DNA of 64,000 nt from Lachnospiraceae bacterium. Lineage in GTDB: Bacteria > Bacillota > Clostridia > Lachnospirales > Lachnospiraceae. The stretch covers positions 62,001-126,000 of the forward strand of contig JAKSSD010000001.1 of assembly GCA_024403275.1 (NCBI GenBank). The letters run 5' to 3'. Positions within the stretch are counted from its first letter, which is position 1; each line of letters begins with the position of its first letter. The notes below the pieces were generated by a model. It was not told the DNA's origin and did not search any database. It saw only the letters and a program-made list of their open reading frames with translations. Positions 1-9,011 of this stretch are shown piece after piece. The position numbers and the translations under genes were made by a program.

Positions 1-84
1 AAAATCAGATCCAAATTAGGTGATAAGGGTAAATATATTAAAACTATTTGGGGATTAGGATACAAATTTGAAACACTCGATTAG
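1..84 (+). CDS. Response regulator, OmpR/PhoB family (C-terminal end only)
   Basis: Frame 1 is open from the left edge to a TAG at 82-84. It encodes the last 27 residues of a winged-helix response regulator. The motif TIWGLGYKF is the usual end of the OmpR/PhoB DNA-binding domain, where the wing hairpin contacts the minor groove. The gene runs off the left edge, so the receiver domain cannot be seen. It overlaps the downstream histidine kinase by 17 bp, as is normal for a two-component operon, so the pair is almost certainly cotranscribed. The target genes cannot be inferred from here. Confidence 0.85.
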   Translation, partial: KIRSKLGDKGKYIKTIWGLGYKFETLD

Positions 85-1525
85 AAGACAGATTACAACT
101 CTGTTTATTATAGTTATTACTTTTACTGTACTTCTTTGTTTTCTTGCTAACTTTTTGTTTTTGAAAAGCTATTATCTTATTAACAGAAGAAATATAGTAG
201 TAGATATGTATATGGAATTATTGGAAACATCATTAGACTCTAAGTTTAATGATGCTTCTTTTGTTGAATCGATTCAAAATGAATGTGAGAGAAATAATAT
301 TTCTGTTGTTGTAGTATCTAAATATAATTCAGTAATTGCCAGTGCAGGTAATGAAACGGTAATTATTACTGATGAAATTAGTCATATGATTGCAAGTGAT
401 AATTATAAATTTGATGAGAAACATCCGTATATTTTAAATAGTGTTCGTGGTAAATTAATCAAACGTGAATTTATTCAAATGTTTGGAATTCTTCCAAATA
501 ATGAGTACTTTATTATTAGATGTCCTGTTGAAGATGTAAAGGATAGTGTTTCTATCGCTAATACATTCTTATTTCAAATTGGTTTATTAAGCATACTTGT
601 TGGTATTATAGCTACAATACTTATTTCAAGGAGAATTACTAAACCTATCGTTGAATTGTCTATTATTTCTTCTCAAATGGCGAATCTTGATTTTAGTACC
701 AAATATTCTGGATCAAATGGTAATGAAATGGATATTCTTGGTGAAAATTTTAATGATATGTCTGATAAATTAGAGATGGCTATTAGTGAACTTAAAACTG
801 CAAACGCTAATCTTATTCAGGATATTAAGAAAAAAGAAGAAATTGAAGAAATGAGAAAAGAATTTACATCAAATGTTTCTCATGAGCTTAAAACTCCGAT
901 TGCGTTGATTCAAAGTTATGCAGAAGGTCTTAAAGAAGGTATTATGGATGATGAAGAATCCAGGAATTATTATCTTGATGTTATTATTGATGAATCCAAT
1001 AGAATGAATCATTTAGTTAAACAGCTTATGTCTTTGTATGAATTAGAGTCTGGTAAGAATGATCTGCAAATCGAGCATGTTGATATTTCTGAACTTATAA
1101 AAAATCATATCAATACTAATGAATTGATGTTTAAACAAAATGATATTAAAGTTGAATTTTTAAATAATGATGAGTCTATTTATGTTTGGACTGATGAATA
1201 TAAGACCTCTCAGATAATTCAAAATTATATTTCTAATGCAATTCATTATTGTGAAGGTGAGAAATTAATTAGAATTGAAATTAAAAAATTTGATGAGGTT
1301 GCCAGAATTAATATATTTAACACTGGTAAGCATATTAGTAGTGAGGATATGCCTCATATATGGGAGAAGTTTTATAAAGCTGATAAAGCTAGATCTAGAG
1401 ATTATGGTGGTAGTGGTATAGGATTATCACTAACTAAGGCTATTTGCGAATCCTTTAATATGAAATATGGATGTGAAAATGTTGATAGTGGTGTAAATTT
1501 CTATTTTGAGCTTCCATTTAAATAA
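68..1525 (+). CDS. Membrane sensor histidine kinase (HAMP, HisKA, HATPase)
   Basis: This is the sensor kinase partner of the response regulator at 1-84, 485 residues long. It starts with TTG at 68, inside the regulator gene. The first membrane segment is at about residues 11-33, followed by an extracellular sensor region of about 130 residues and a second membrane segment at about 165-186. A HAMP linker follows. The HisKA dimerisation helix carries SHELKTP, with the phospho-accepting His at residue 272. The ATPase domain shows an N box (NYISNAIHY), a G1-type loop (FNTGKH) and a G2 loop (GGSGIGLSL). All catalytic elements look intact. The extracellular region has no domain I recognise, so the signal is unknown; the layout resembles cell-envelope stress kinases. 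Confidence 0.95.
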   Translation: MKHSIRRQITTLFIIVITFTVLLCFLANFLFLKSYYLINRRNIVVDMYMELLETSLDSKFNDASFVESIQNECERNNISVVVVSKYNSVIASAGNETVIITDEISHMIASDNYKFDEKHPYILNSVRGKLIKREFIQMFGILPNNEYFIIRCPVEDVKDSVSIANTFLFQIGLLSILVGIIATILISRRITKPIVELSIISSQMANLDFSTKYSGSNGNEMDILGENFNDMSDKLEMAISELKTANANLIQDIKKKEEIEEMRKEFTSNVSHELKTPIALIQSYAEGLKEGIMDDEESRNYYLDVIIDESNRMNHLVKQLMSLYELESGKNDLQIEHVDISELIKNHINTNELMFKQNDIKVEFLNNDESIYVWTDEYKTSQIIQNYISNAIHYCEGEKLIRIEIKKFDEVARINIFNTGKHISSEDMPHIWEKFYKADKARSRDYGGSGIGLSLTKAICESFNMKYGCENVDSGVNFYFELPFK

Positions 1526-1554
1526 TTGTAGATAATTCTATGATGTGATAAAAT
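1526..1554 (+). promoter_or_regulatory. Possible promoter for the lipoprotein gene
   Basis: TTGTAG and TAAAAT are separated by 17 bp in the gap after the kinase stop. The match to a sigma-A promoter is moderate. A good Shine-Dalgarno (GGAGG) lies at about 1565. The lipoprotein may also be read through from the kinase operon. Confidence 0.35.
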
Positions 1555-1576
1555 ATTTACATTATGGAGGGCAAAT

Positions 1577-2323
1577 ATGAAAAGATTCAGATTTTGTTAT
1601 ATTATATCTTTATTTCTTATTTGCATTAATTTTACAGCTTGTGTCAATTTTATTCCTGAATTGTCTGAGGATGAAGAGAAGCTTGTAGTAAGGTATATGG
1701 CCGATGCAGTAGTTACTCATGATGCTTCATACGAGAGCAGCCTTTATGATTATACTGAAAAGGTTGAAGCTCTTAAGGAAGAAGAGAGAAAAGCTTTAGA
1801 ACTAGATAAAATTGTTGAAGAAGAAAATAAGAAAAAAGAAGAACATAAGAATAATAATAAAGCAGATGATGTAGAAATTTCATTTGTTGAAAAGATATAT
1901 ACTATTAATGATCTTGCTGATTTTTTATCACTTGATGGAGTTACATTTGAATATGTTTCATCAAATATAGTTGATAAGTATCCAGATTCTGATGCTGCAG
2001 GAATGCTTGTATATAAACCTGAGCTTGGTAATCTGCTTGTTGTTAAATTAAATGTATGTAATATTTCAGGTAATGATTTAACAGTTGATTTGACAAATAA
2101 GAATACTAAGATAAAAGCTATTATCAATGATGATACTAAAGTTTCATGTATTAATCAGACCTTTTTTCTTGAAGCGTTTAATAATTTCAAAGAAGATATT
2201 GCTAAGGAACAAGTTAAAGAGACAGTGCTTTTGTTTGAAGTAGAAGAAGACTGTACGATAGATACGCTTGATGTTATCTTTAATGGTTCTGGTAAGGAAC
2301 AGATGAAAATCAGATTGAAATAA
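1577..2323 (+). CDS. Putative lipoprotein with C-terminal beta-sandwich-like domain
   Basis: This 248-residue protein starts with a short basic N-terminus, a hydrophobic stretch and a lipobox-like FTAC with the modifiable Cys at residue 22. It is therefore probably processed by Lgt/Lsp and anchored outside the membrane. Residues about 55-100 form a charged Glu/Lys-rich linker, probably helical. The C-terminal half (about 115-248) is beta-rich and resembles the DUF4352/DUF5067 type of immunoglobulin-like extracellular domain; this assignment rests on pattern only. The gene follows a sensor kinase by 51 bp and could be part of its regulon or an accessory sensor, which is inference. GGAGG precedes the ATG. 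A terminator follows directly. Confidence 0.75.
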   Translation: MKRFRFCYIISLFLICINFTACVNFIPELSEDEEKLVVRYMADAVVTHDASYESSLYDYTEKVEALKEEERKALELDKIVEEENKKKEEHKNNNKADDVEISFVEKIYTINDLADFLSLDGVTFEYVSSNIVDKYPDSDAAGMLVYKPELGNLLVVKLNVCNISGNDLTVDLTNKNTKIKAIINDDTKVSCINQTFFLEAFNNFKEDIAKEQVKETVLLFEVEEDCTIDTLDVIFNGSGKEQMKIRLK

Positions 2324-2330
2324 AATAAAA

Positions 2331-2359
2331 AACTAAGTGAAAATTCACTTAGTTTTTTT
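2331..2359. terminator. Bidirectional intrinsic terminator
   Basis: An 11-bp perfect inverted repeat (AACTAAGTGAA and its complement, 2331-2341 and 2344-2354) is followed by a T run on the plus strand and preceded by an A run. It can therefore stop both the lipoprotein transcript and the convergent tRNA-Leu transcript. Confidence 0.85.
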
Positions 2360-2361
2360 AA

Positions 2362-2444
2362 TGCCGGCGGCGGGACTTGAACCCGCACGTAGTCACCTAC
2401 AACAGATTTTGAGTCTGCCTCGTCTGCCATTCCGACACGCCGGC
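2362..2444 (-). tRNA. tRNA-Leu, anticodon CAA
   Basis: The minus strand holds a full class II tRNA of 83 nt. The acceptor stem pairs GCCGGCG with the 3' CGCCGGC. The anticodon loop is CTCAAAA, giving anticodon CAA, which reads the leucine codon TTG. A long variable arm separates the anticodon arm from the T arm, whose loop is GTTCAAGTC. The terminal CCA is not encoded: the base after the discriminator is followed by TTA, so CCA must be added by nucleotidyltransferase. The gene is single, has its own promoter, and converges on the lipoprotein gene. Confidence 0.96.
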
Positions 2445-2454
2445 GAACATATGT

Positions 2455-2483
2455 ATATTATCATAAAAACAATTGCTAATCAA
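2455..2483 (-). promoter_or_regulatory. Promoter of tRNA-Leu
   Basis: On the minus strand TTGATT (2478-2483) and TAATAT (2455-2460) are exactly 17 bp apart. The predicted start lies a few bases before the mature tRNA 5' end at 2444, so the 5' leader would be very short. Confidence 0.7.
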
Positions 2484-2505
2484 GTTTTATTTTGTTAATC
2501 GTTTG

Positions 2506-2535
2506 TTTACAATCAACCACAAAATGTAGTAAAAT
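2506..2535 (+). promoter_or_regulatory. Probable promoter of the zinc-finger/polA operon
   Basis: TTTACA (2506-2511) and TAAAAT (2530-2535) are separated by 18 bp and lie about 30 bp before the first start codon of the rightward operon. It is divergent from the tRNA-Leu promoter. Confidence 0.45.
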
Positions 2536-2563
2536 TATTAGGTATATGTATGAGGTTTTAACT

Positions 2564-2887
2564 ATGAATTGTATAGAATGTAAAAAGAAAATCAAAGATT
2601 TTTTAAACGATTCACTGAATACAAGACAAACTGTGGATTTTGTTAATCATGTTAACGAATGTCCAGAATGTATGGAAGAATTATCAGTTGATTTTCTTGT
2701 AAATGAAGGTCTTAAAAGACTTGATTCAGCAACCTCATTTAATCTAGAAGAAGAACTTAAAGAAAAACTTGAGAAATCTCTAAAAAATGCCAGATTTTCT
2801 CATAGATTTTCAATTGTAGCGGTTATACTTACCATAGTTCTTTCTTTTCTTTTAGGTGTATTTTTATCTTCGTTTTTTGCTTATTAG
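2564..2887 (+). CDS. Small zinc-finger membrane protein, anti-sigma-factor (zf-HC2) type
   Basis: With the ATG at 2564, eight bases after TGAGG, the product is 107 residues. An upstream in-frame start at 2492 has no ribosome site and would add 24 unlikely residues. The N-terminus has CIEC at 3-6, and then HVNECPEC, the H-x3-C-x2-C signature of zinc-binding anti-sigma domains. A Lys/Glu-rich helix follows, and a single membrane segment at about 83-104 ends the protein. The family commonly sequesters ECF sigma factors at the membrane. No sigma factor gene is adjacent here, so the partner is unknown, and a scaffold role is possible. polA follows 7 bp later. Confidence 0.8.
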   Translation: MNCIECKKKIKDFLNDSLNTRQTVDFVNHVNECPECMEELSVDFLVNEGLKRLDSATSFNLEEELKEKLEKSLKNARFSHRFSIVAVILTIVLSFLLGVFLSSFFAY

Positions 2888-2894
2888 GTGATAT

Positions 2895-5492
2895 ATGGAT
2901 AAATTATTGTTAATAGATGGCAATAGCATAATGAATAGAGCGTTTTATGGTGTTCCTGATTTGACTAATGCTCAAGGTATTCATACTAATGCTGTATATG
3001 GATTTTTTAATATTGTATTTAAATTTATTGAAGAAGAGAATCCTCAATATATTGCAATAGCTTTTGATCTTCATGCTCCTACTTTTAGACACAAAATGTA
3101 TGATGCATATAAGGGTACCAGAAAGGGTATGCCAGATGAATTAAGAGAGCAGGTTCCTTACATAAAACAGCTTGTAAGTCTTATGAATATTAAGACTATG
3201 GAATTAGAAGGCTATGAAGCTGATGATTTACTTGGAACTATGGCTAAAAGAGGTCAGGCGAATGGCCTTGAGGTAACTCTATTGTCAGGTGACAGAGATT
3301 TACTTCAGATTGCTGATGAACATATTAAGATTAGAATTCCTAAGACTCAACATGGTAAAACAACTGTAGAAGATTACTATCCACAGGATGTTATTGATAA
3401 ATATCATGTTAATCCACAAGAATTTATTAATCTTAAGGCTCTTATGGGTGATACTTCTGATAATATACCAGGTGTTCCAAAAGTAGGTGCGAAAACAGCA
3501 GAAGATTTAATTGTAAAATATCATTCTCTTGATGGTGTTTATGAAGCTATTGATGAAATTAGTAAACAATCTATTAAACAATCGTTAATCGATAATAAGG
3601 ATTTAGCTTATTTATGTCTTAAATTAGCAACAATCGAGATAAATGCTCCGATTGATATTACATTTGATGACATCAAATATGATATTAAGTATGTTAAAGA
3701 GGCTTATGATATAGTTAAGTTTTTGAATCTTAAGAGTTTTTTTAAGAAATTTGAAGATAATATGTCTTCAGATTCTTCTTCAAATATTATTGAGGATGTA
3801 TGTCCTGAATTTATTGAAGTAAATGACATATTAACATTTATTGGAGTTAGTCAGAAGCTTTTAACTTCTAAAGAATTAATTATTAGTACAAACACTAAAG
3901 CTTATGCATTTAAGTCAGATGATGAATATTACTATATAAACGAAGATGTTGATATTTCTGGATTTATAAATGATTTGCCTAAGAATTATAAAGGTTTATT
4001 GATTACAGATACAGCAAAGACAATATTTAAACATCTCAATTTAAAGGATATTAAGATTAAATCTACTGATATGACAAATAATATGTTCTTCATTGATTTG
4101 GCAGCATATTTAATTAATCCTTTAAATAATGACTATTCAGTTTCTAATCTGTCTACTGCTTATTTAAATGTAAATCTTAATTCAAAGTGTGAAAATAAAG
4201 AAGATTTGATTAAATCCTTAAAATGTATGAAAGATTTATATGATTATCTATATAATGAATTGAAGGATTCTAATCAGTTTAACTTATTTAAAGAAGTTGA
4301 AATGCCTTTATCTTTAGTTCTTTATGAGATGGAAAAAACAGGTATTCTTGTTAATTCTGAAGGTCTTAAAGAATATGGCAATGATTTGCTGAAACAGATT
4401 GAAGTTTTAGAAAAAGAAATTTATGAAGAAGCTGGTCATGAATTTAATATTCAGTCTACTAAACAATTAGGTGTAATTCTCTTCGAAGAAATGGGTATGC
4501 CATCTGGCAAGAAAACAAAGACTGGTTATTCTACATCAGCAGAAGTATTAGATAAATTAGCTATTGATTATCCATTTGTAAGCAAGATATTAGAATATCG
4601 TGGTCTTGCAAAACTTAAGTCTACTTATGCTGAAGGTCTATATGATGCAATTGATGAGGATGGAAGAATTCATTCAAATTTCCTTCAGACAATAACAGCT
4701 ACTGGTCGTATTTCATCAGCTGAGCCTAATCTTCAAAATATCCCTGTAAGAACAGAGACAGGAAGGAAACTAAGAAAGGTATTTATTCCTAAAGAATCTT
4801 GTATATTTGCAGATGCAGATTATTCTCAGATTGAGTTAAGAGTTCTTGCGCATATGTCTAATGATAGTATTCTTACAAATGCTTTTATGAATGGTCAGGA
4901 TATTCATGCTGTTACAGCTGCATCAGTATTTAAGATTCCGCTTGAAGAAGTTACTTCTAATCAAAGAAGAATGGCTAAAGTTGTAAATTTTGGCATTATT
5001 TATGGTATGTCATCATTTTCACTTGCAAAAGATTTGAATGTTTCTAAGAAAGAAGCTGATAAATTCATTGAAGATTATTTTAATACATATCCAAGCATTA
5101 AGGCATATCTTGATTCTTGTATTTCAAATGCAAATGAGAATGGTTATTCAGTTTCTTTATACAATAGAAGAAGACCAATTCCAGAGCTTAAGTCATCGAT
5201 TTTTATGCAAAGAGAATTTGGTAAACGTGTTGCTATGAATGCACCTATTCAGGGAACTGCAGCTGACATTATGAAGATTGCAATGATTAAGGTTAGAGAT
5301 CGTCTTATTGAGGAAGGTCTTGAAAGTAAGATTTTGATTCAGGTTCATGATGAATTACTTCTTGAGGTTTATGATTTTGAGCTTGATAAGGCTAAATTAA
5401 TTCTAAAAGAAGAGATGGAAAATGCTGTAAATTTAAATGTTCCTCTTTCTGCGGATTTACAGACAGGAGCTGATTGGTATGAAGCAAAATAA
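2895..5492 (+). CDS. polA: DNA polymerase I
   Basis: This 865-residue enzyme fills gaps and removes RNA primers in replication and repair. The N-terminal ~290 residues are the 5'-3' flap nuclease domain (LLIDGNSIMNRAF at the start; GYEADDLLGT; LSGDRDLLQIA; GDTSDNIPGVPKVGAKTA). The middle part corresponds to the 3'-5' exonuclease fold but lacks the DxE motif, so proofreading is probably absent, as in Bacillus Pol I. The C-terminal polymerase domain has DYSQIELR with metal-binding Asp642, the O-helix (RRMAKVVNFGIIYG) and QVHDELLLEV with the second metal-binding Asp819. AGGTGAT precedes the ATG. coaE starts inside its last codons. Confidence 0.98.
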   Translation: MDKLLLIDGNSIMNRAFYGVPDLTNAQGIHTNAVYGFFNIVFKFIEEENPQYIAIAFDLHAPTFRHKMYDAYKGTRKGMPDELREQVPYIKQLVSLMNIKTMELEGYEADDLLGTMAKRGQANGLEVTLLSGDRDLLQIADEHIKIRIPKTQHGKTTVEDYYPQDVIDKYHVNPQEFINLKALMGDTSDNIPGVPKVGAKTAEDLIVKYHSLDGVYEAIDEISKQSIKQSLIDNKDLAYLCLKLATIEINAPIDITFDDIKYDIKYVKEAYDIVKFLNLKSFFKKFEDNMSSDSSSNIIEDVCPEFIEVNDILTFIGVSQKLLTSKELIISTNTKAYAFKSDDEYYYINEDVDISGFINDLPKNYKGLLITDTAKTIFKHLNLKDIKIKSTDMTNNMFFIDLAAYLINPLNNDYSVSNLSTAYLNVNLNSKCENKEDLIKSLKCMKDLYDYLYNELKDSNQFNLFKEVEMPLSLVLYEMEKTGILVNSEGLKEYGNDLLKQIEVLEKEIYEEAGHEFNIQSTKQLGVILFEEMGMPSGKKTKTGYSTSAEVLDKLAIDYPFVSKILEYRGLAKLKSTYAEGLYDAIDEDGRIHSNFLQTITATGRISSAEPNLQNIPVRTETGRKLRKVFIPKESCIFADADYSQIELRVLAHMSNDSILTNAFMNGQDIHAVTAASVFKIPLEEVTSNQRRMAKVVNFGIIYGMSSFSLAKDLNVSKKEADKFIEDYFNTYPSIKAYLDSCISNANENGYSVSLYNRRRPIPELKSSIFMQREFGKRVAMNAPIQGTAADIMKIAMIKVRDRLIEEGLESKILIQVHDELLLEVYDFELDKAKLILKEEMENAVNLNVPLSADLQTGADWYEAK

Positions 5493-6144
5493 AGCATATA
5501 TTATAGGTATAACAGGCGGTGTAGGGACAGGTAAGTCAAAGGCTATGGATTATCTTGAAGAGAACTATGAATGTCTGGTTATTAAAGCGGATGATATTGG
5601 CAATCTTGTTAAGTTAAAGGGTAACGAATGTTATCAACCAATTATTAATTTACTTGGCAAAGATATTCTTGATCCTTCTTGTGAAATTGATAAGAAGATT
5701 ATGGCCTCAAAGATTTTTAATGATAAAGAACTTCTTGAGAAGGTAAATGCCATTATTCACCCTGCTGTTAGAAAAAGAATTGATGATTGTATTGAAAAGA
5801 ATATTTATAAATATAAATATATTTTAATAGAAGCAGCACTTCTTGTTCAGGCTAATTATTTGCCTGTTCTTAATGAGCTTTGGGAAATTAAATGTTCTAA
5901 AGAAGTAAGAATAGAAAGACTTTGTGAGTCTAGAGGTTATTCTAAAGAGAAGGCTGAAAGTATTATCAATTCTCAGGTTGATGATAATTATTATGAAATA
6001 GCATGTACTGAATATATTAATACTACTGATAGAAATGATTTCTTTGGTTATAAACCAATAATCAATGATATGATGGTAGAATTCTTATATATTCAGTTGG
6101 ACGCCGCTATGGAGGTTATAAATGAAAGCATCGGAGAACGTTAA
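5479..6144 (+). CDS. coaE: Dephospho-CoA kinase
   Basis: CoaE phosphorylates the 3'-hydroxyl of dephospho-CoA, the last step of coenzyme A synthesis. I place the start at ATG 5479, inside the polA 3' end and nine bases after AGGAG; a longer frame from 5437 would add 14 residues without a ribosome site. The product is 221 residues. The P-loop GGVGTGKS is at residues 13-20, and the CoA-binding part includes KADDIGN and the AIIHPAVR helix. The position right after polA is common in Firmicutes. Overlap with polA by 14 bp and with the next gene by 23 bp suggests tight translational coupling. Confidence 0.95.
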   Translation: MKQNKAYIIGITGGVGTGKSKAMDYLEENYECLVIKADDIGNLVKLKGNECYQPIINLLGKDILDPSCEIDKKIMASKIFNDKELLEKVNAIIHPAVRKRIDDCIEKNIYKYKYILIEAALLVQANYLPVLNELWEIKCSKEVRIERLCESRGYSKEKAESIINSQVDDNYYEIACTEYINTTDRNDFFGYKPIINDMMVEFLYIQLDAAMEVINESIGER

Positions 6145-8203
6145 GGAGTCTCTTGTATTTGGTCTTGATATTGGTACAAGAGCTGTAGTCGGTGTAGTTG
6201 GATACAGAGATAAAGACAGATTTATAGTTAAAGCTATCGAATCAATGGAACATGAAACCAGAGCAATGCTTGATGGTCAGATTCATGACATTGAAAAGGT
6301 TGCTTCAACTGTTATTGCTGTTAAAGAGAAGCTTGAGAAAAAGTGTAAGATTACTCTTAAAAATGTTTGTATTGCAGCTGCTGGACGTGTATTGAAAACT
6401 GAAAAAATCCACTCTGAAATTGTTTATAACTCTGAGACATTGATTCTTGATGAACATATATTTGATTTACAATCAAAGGGTATCGAAGAGGCATATAAGA
6501 AGTTTCAGGATGCCAATGATTCAAGTATTAAATATTATTGCGTTGGCAAGAGTGTAATGAAATATTTCTTAAATGATGTATTTATTACAAATCTTTTAAA
6601 TCATAAGGCTAAAAAAATAGCCGTTGATATGATATGTACATTTCTTCCATCTGAGGTAGTTGAAGGTTTATATACAACAGTAGAAATGGCTGGGCTCGAA
6701 GTATGTTCATTAACATTGGAGCCTATTGCTGCAATTGAAGTAGCTATCCCTGATAAATTCAGAATGTTAAATATTGCAATGGTTGATATTGGGGCTGGTA
6801 CTAGTGATATTTGTATTACTAAAGATGGCTCAGTATTTGCATATGGAATGATTCCAGTTGCGGGTGATCATTTAACTGAAGTTATTGCTAATTATTGTCT
6901 TGTTGAATTCAATGAAGCGGAAAAGATAAAAAAAGGCATTGAGAACTCTGATGTTGTTGAATATGAAGATATTTTAGGATTGAAAAATTCTATTACCAAG
7001 AAAGAAGTATTAGATCTTCTTGATCCATATATTAAAGAGATGACTAAACAGGTCTCTGATGAAATTATTAAACTAAATGATAATAATAAAGTTAGTGCTG
7101 TATTTGTCGTTGGTGGTGGTGGAAGAATTGAAGGCTATACTAATCAATTAGCTGCAGAACATGATATTATCGTTAATCGTGTTGCATTACGTGGCGAAGA
7201 GGTAATGGGTAAAATAGATTTTAAAGATGATTCAGTTACTAAGGATTCATTAATAGTAACACCACTTGGAATCTGCCTTCATTTTTATGAAGAAAACAAT
7301 TCATTTATTAATGTCTGTCTTAATGATGACAGAATTAAGCTTTATGATAATGGCAAATTGACAATTGTTGATGCTGTTATGGAAATAGGTCTTGATAATG
7401 CAGCATTATTCCCTAGAAGAGGGGATGCTTTAGTATTTACTTTAAATGGTGAAGAAAAGGTAATCAATGGTGAATTAGGTGAAGCCTGTCAGGTGTACCT
7501 TAATGGCGATTTAACTAATCTTCATGCACCATTACATGCCAATGATTATATTCATATTGAACCTTCTACTAAAGGTGAACCTGGACAGACGACATTATCG
7601 AAGCTTAATGTAAACAATCAAAAGCTACAGTTAATAGTTAATGGTATGAATGTTACATTGCCAAATTACTGTACAGTTAATGGTGAAATTACAGTAGATT
7701 CTTATAGTGTTCAGATGAATGATGTTGTTGAAGTACTTGATTATCTTACAGTAGCTGAAGTGTTTGAGCTTGTTGATGTTACATTAGAAGCAAATCAGAT
7801 AGTTTTAATTAATAATGTTGAAGGTGATCTTGATTCCAAAGTTTATAATCATTTTGAGATTAAGGTTGAAGATAAAAAAGAAATAACTTATGCTGATTTA
7901 CCTGAAGAAGAAATTATTGAAGAAGCTAGTGATGAATTGAATGTAAATACTGATATTTTAGAGAATGTGTCTGAAGAAATATCAGAAGAAATAAAAGAAA
8001 TTACTGTAATTGTTAATTCAAAACCAGTTACTCTTAAAAATAAGAGTGAATATGTTTTTGTAGATATATTTGATAATATTGATTTTGATTTAACTAAACC
8101 TCAAGGAAGTGGTATTATTACTACATTGAATGGTCATAGTGCAGAATTCCTTGAAGTATTAAAAGATAAGGATATCATTGAGATATACTGGAAGAAGGAT
8201 TAA
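6122..8203 (+). CDS. FtsA/PilM-like actin-fold protein with long C-terminal extension
   Basis: This 693-residue protein has an FtsA-type actin fold in its first ~390 residues. The phosphate-1 motif GLDIGT is at 14-19, phosphate-2 VDIGAGTSD at about 221-229, and the adenosine motif VVGGGG at about 329-334. Classical FtsA (about 420 residues) ends in a short amphipathic membrane helix. Here that is replaced by about 300 residues of beta-rich sequence. It contains three similar segments (about 435-490, 498-545 and 618-693), each with a V/L-x-NG or VNS turn and a D-x-I-x-I strand, resembling beta-grasp modules. An acidic linker lies at about 590-618. GGAGG at 6111 supports the ATG. A division or polar-assembly role is likely but not shown. 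It overlaps coaE and abuts the WalJ-like gene. Confidence 0.85.
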   Translation: MKASENVKESLVFGLDIGTRAVVGVVGYRDKDRFIVKAIESMEHETRAMLDGQIHDIEKVASTVIAVKEKLEKKCKITLKNVCIAAAGRVLKTEKIHSEIVYNSETLILDEHIFDLQSKGIEEAYKKFQDANDSSIKYYCVGKSVMKYFLNDVFITNLLNHKAKKIAVDMICTFLPSEVVEGLYTTVEMAGLEVCSLTLEPIAAIEVAIPDKFRMLNIAMVDIGAGTSDICITKDGSVFAYGMIPVAGDHLTEVIANYCLVEFNEAEKIKKGIENSDVVEYEDILGLKNSITKKEVLDLLDPYIKEMTKQVSDEIIKLNDNNKVSAVFVVGGGGRIEGYTNQLAAEHDIIVNRVALRGEEVMGKIDFKDDSVTKDSLIVTPLGICLHFYEENNSFINVCLNDDRIKLYDNGKLTIVDAVMEIGLDNAALFPRRGDALVFTLNGEEKVINGELGEACQVYLNGDLTNLHAPLHANDYIHIEPSTKGEPGQTTLSKLNVNNQKLQLIVNGMNVTLPNYCTVNGEITVDSYSVQMNDVVEVLDYLTVAEVFELVDVTLEANQIVLINNVEGDLDSKVYNHFEIKVEDKKEITYADLPEEEIIEEASDELNVNTDILENVSEEISEEIKEITVIVNSKPVTLKNKSEYVFVDIFDNIDFDLTKPQGSGIITTLNGHSAEFLEVLKDKDIIEIYWKKD

Positions 8204-9001
8204 ATGCGATTTGCGAGTATTGCAAGTTCAAGTAGTGGCAATTGTCTCTATGTTGGCGATGATAATACACATATATTAATAGATGCAGGTATTTCTTATA
8301 AAAATATAGAAGCTGGTTTACGCCAACTTGACTTGCAAATAAGTGATATAGATGCTATATTGATTACTCATGAGCATAGTGACCATATTAAGGGACTTGG
8401 TGTTTTAGAAAGAAAGTGCGAAATACCAATATATGCATCACAAGGAACGATTGAAGGTATTTTGAATACACCTTCCTTAGGTAAGTTTAATTATGACTGT
8501 TTAAAGTCATTAAGAGATTTGTCTGAATTTAATATTAAAAGTTTGAATATTAAACCTCATGAAATAAGTCATGATGCAAATGAACCAGTTTGTTATTCGG
8601 TTAATGATGACAAAAAGAAAATGGCTGTAGTAACTGATCTTGGTATATATACAGATAAACTTATTGAAGAACTTGGTAAACTTGATTTTATTTTGTGTGA
8701 AGCTAATCATGATGTAAGAATGCTTCAGCTTGGACCATATACATATAGCTTAAAACAGCGTATACTATCTGACAAAGGTCATTTATCTAATGAAAATAGC
8801 GGTAGATTTATTTCCAGATTACTTAATGATGATTTTAATTCTATTATGTTAGGACATTTAAGTGATCATAATAATATGCCTGATCTTGCATATGAAGCTG
8901 TTAAAGTAGAAATATCAATGTCAGATACCAAATATGATGGACTTGATTTTCCAATATATGTAGCTAAGAAAAATGAAATTTCAAATATAATTAATATATA
9001 A
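8204..9001 (+). CDS. MBL-fold metallo-hydrolase, WalJ/YycJ family
   Basis: The protein has 265 residues and the N-terminal signature FASIASSSSGNCLYV of the WalJ/YycJ group of metallo-beta-lactamase-fold exonucleases. The metal-binding THEHSDH motif is at residues 55-61; later ligands include the Asp in VVTDLG, the His in CEANHD and the His in LGHLSDHNN. In other Firmicutes the family gene lies beside the WalKR two-component genes and affects DNA repair and wall homeostasis. Here no WalKR gene is adjacent. The ATG follows the preceding stop with no spacer, so translation probably depends on coupling to the FtsA-like gene. Confidence 0.9.
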   Translation: MRFASIASSSSGNCLYVGDDNTHILIDAGISYKNIEAGLRQLDLQISDIDAILITHEHSDHIKGLGVLERKCEIPIYASQGTIEGILNTPSLGKFNYDCLKSLRDLSEFNIKSLNIKPHEISHDANEPVCYSVNDDKKKMAVVTDLGIYTDKLIEELGKLDFILCEANHDVRMLQLGPYTYSLKQRILSDKGHLSNENSGRFISRLLNDDFNSIMLGHLSDHNNMPDLAYEAVKVEISMSDTKYDGLDFPIYVAKKNEISNIINI

Positions 9002-9011
9002 AGGAGTGCTT

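Noticed and set aside
1750..2127. A 125-codon minus-strand open frame
   Set aside because: It is antisense to the middle of the lipoprotein gene, Ser/Phe-rich as expected from the reverse of Glu/Lys-rich sequence, and has no ribosome site.
2155..2430. A 91-codon minus-strand open frame that runs through the tRNA-Leu gene
   Set aside because: It begins in the tRNA and continues antisense to the lipoprotein gene across a terminator; this is the familiar false frame created by tRNA sequence, without a ribosome site.
2492..2515. TTGTTAA word as a second Rex site near the zinc-finger gene
   Set aside because: The right half-site four bases later does not match TTAACAA, so only half of the operator is present; in AT-rich DNA such half-sites are expected by chance.
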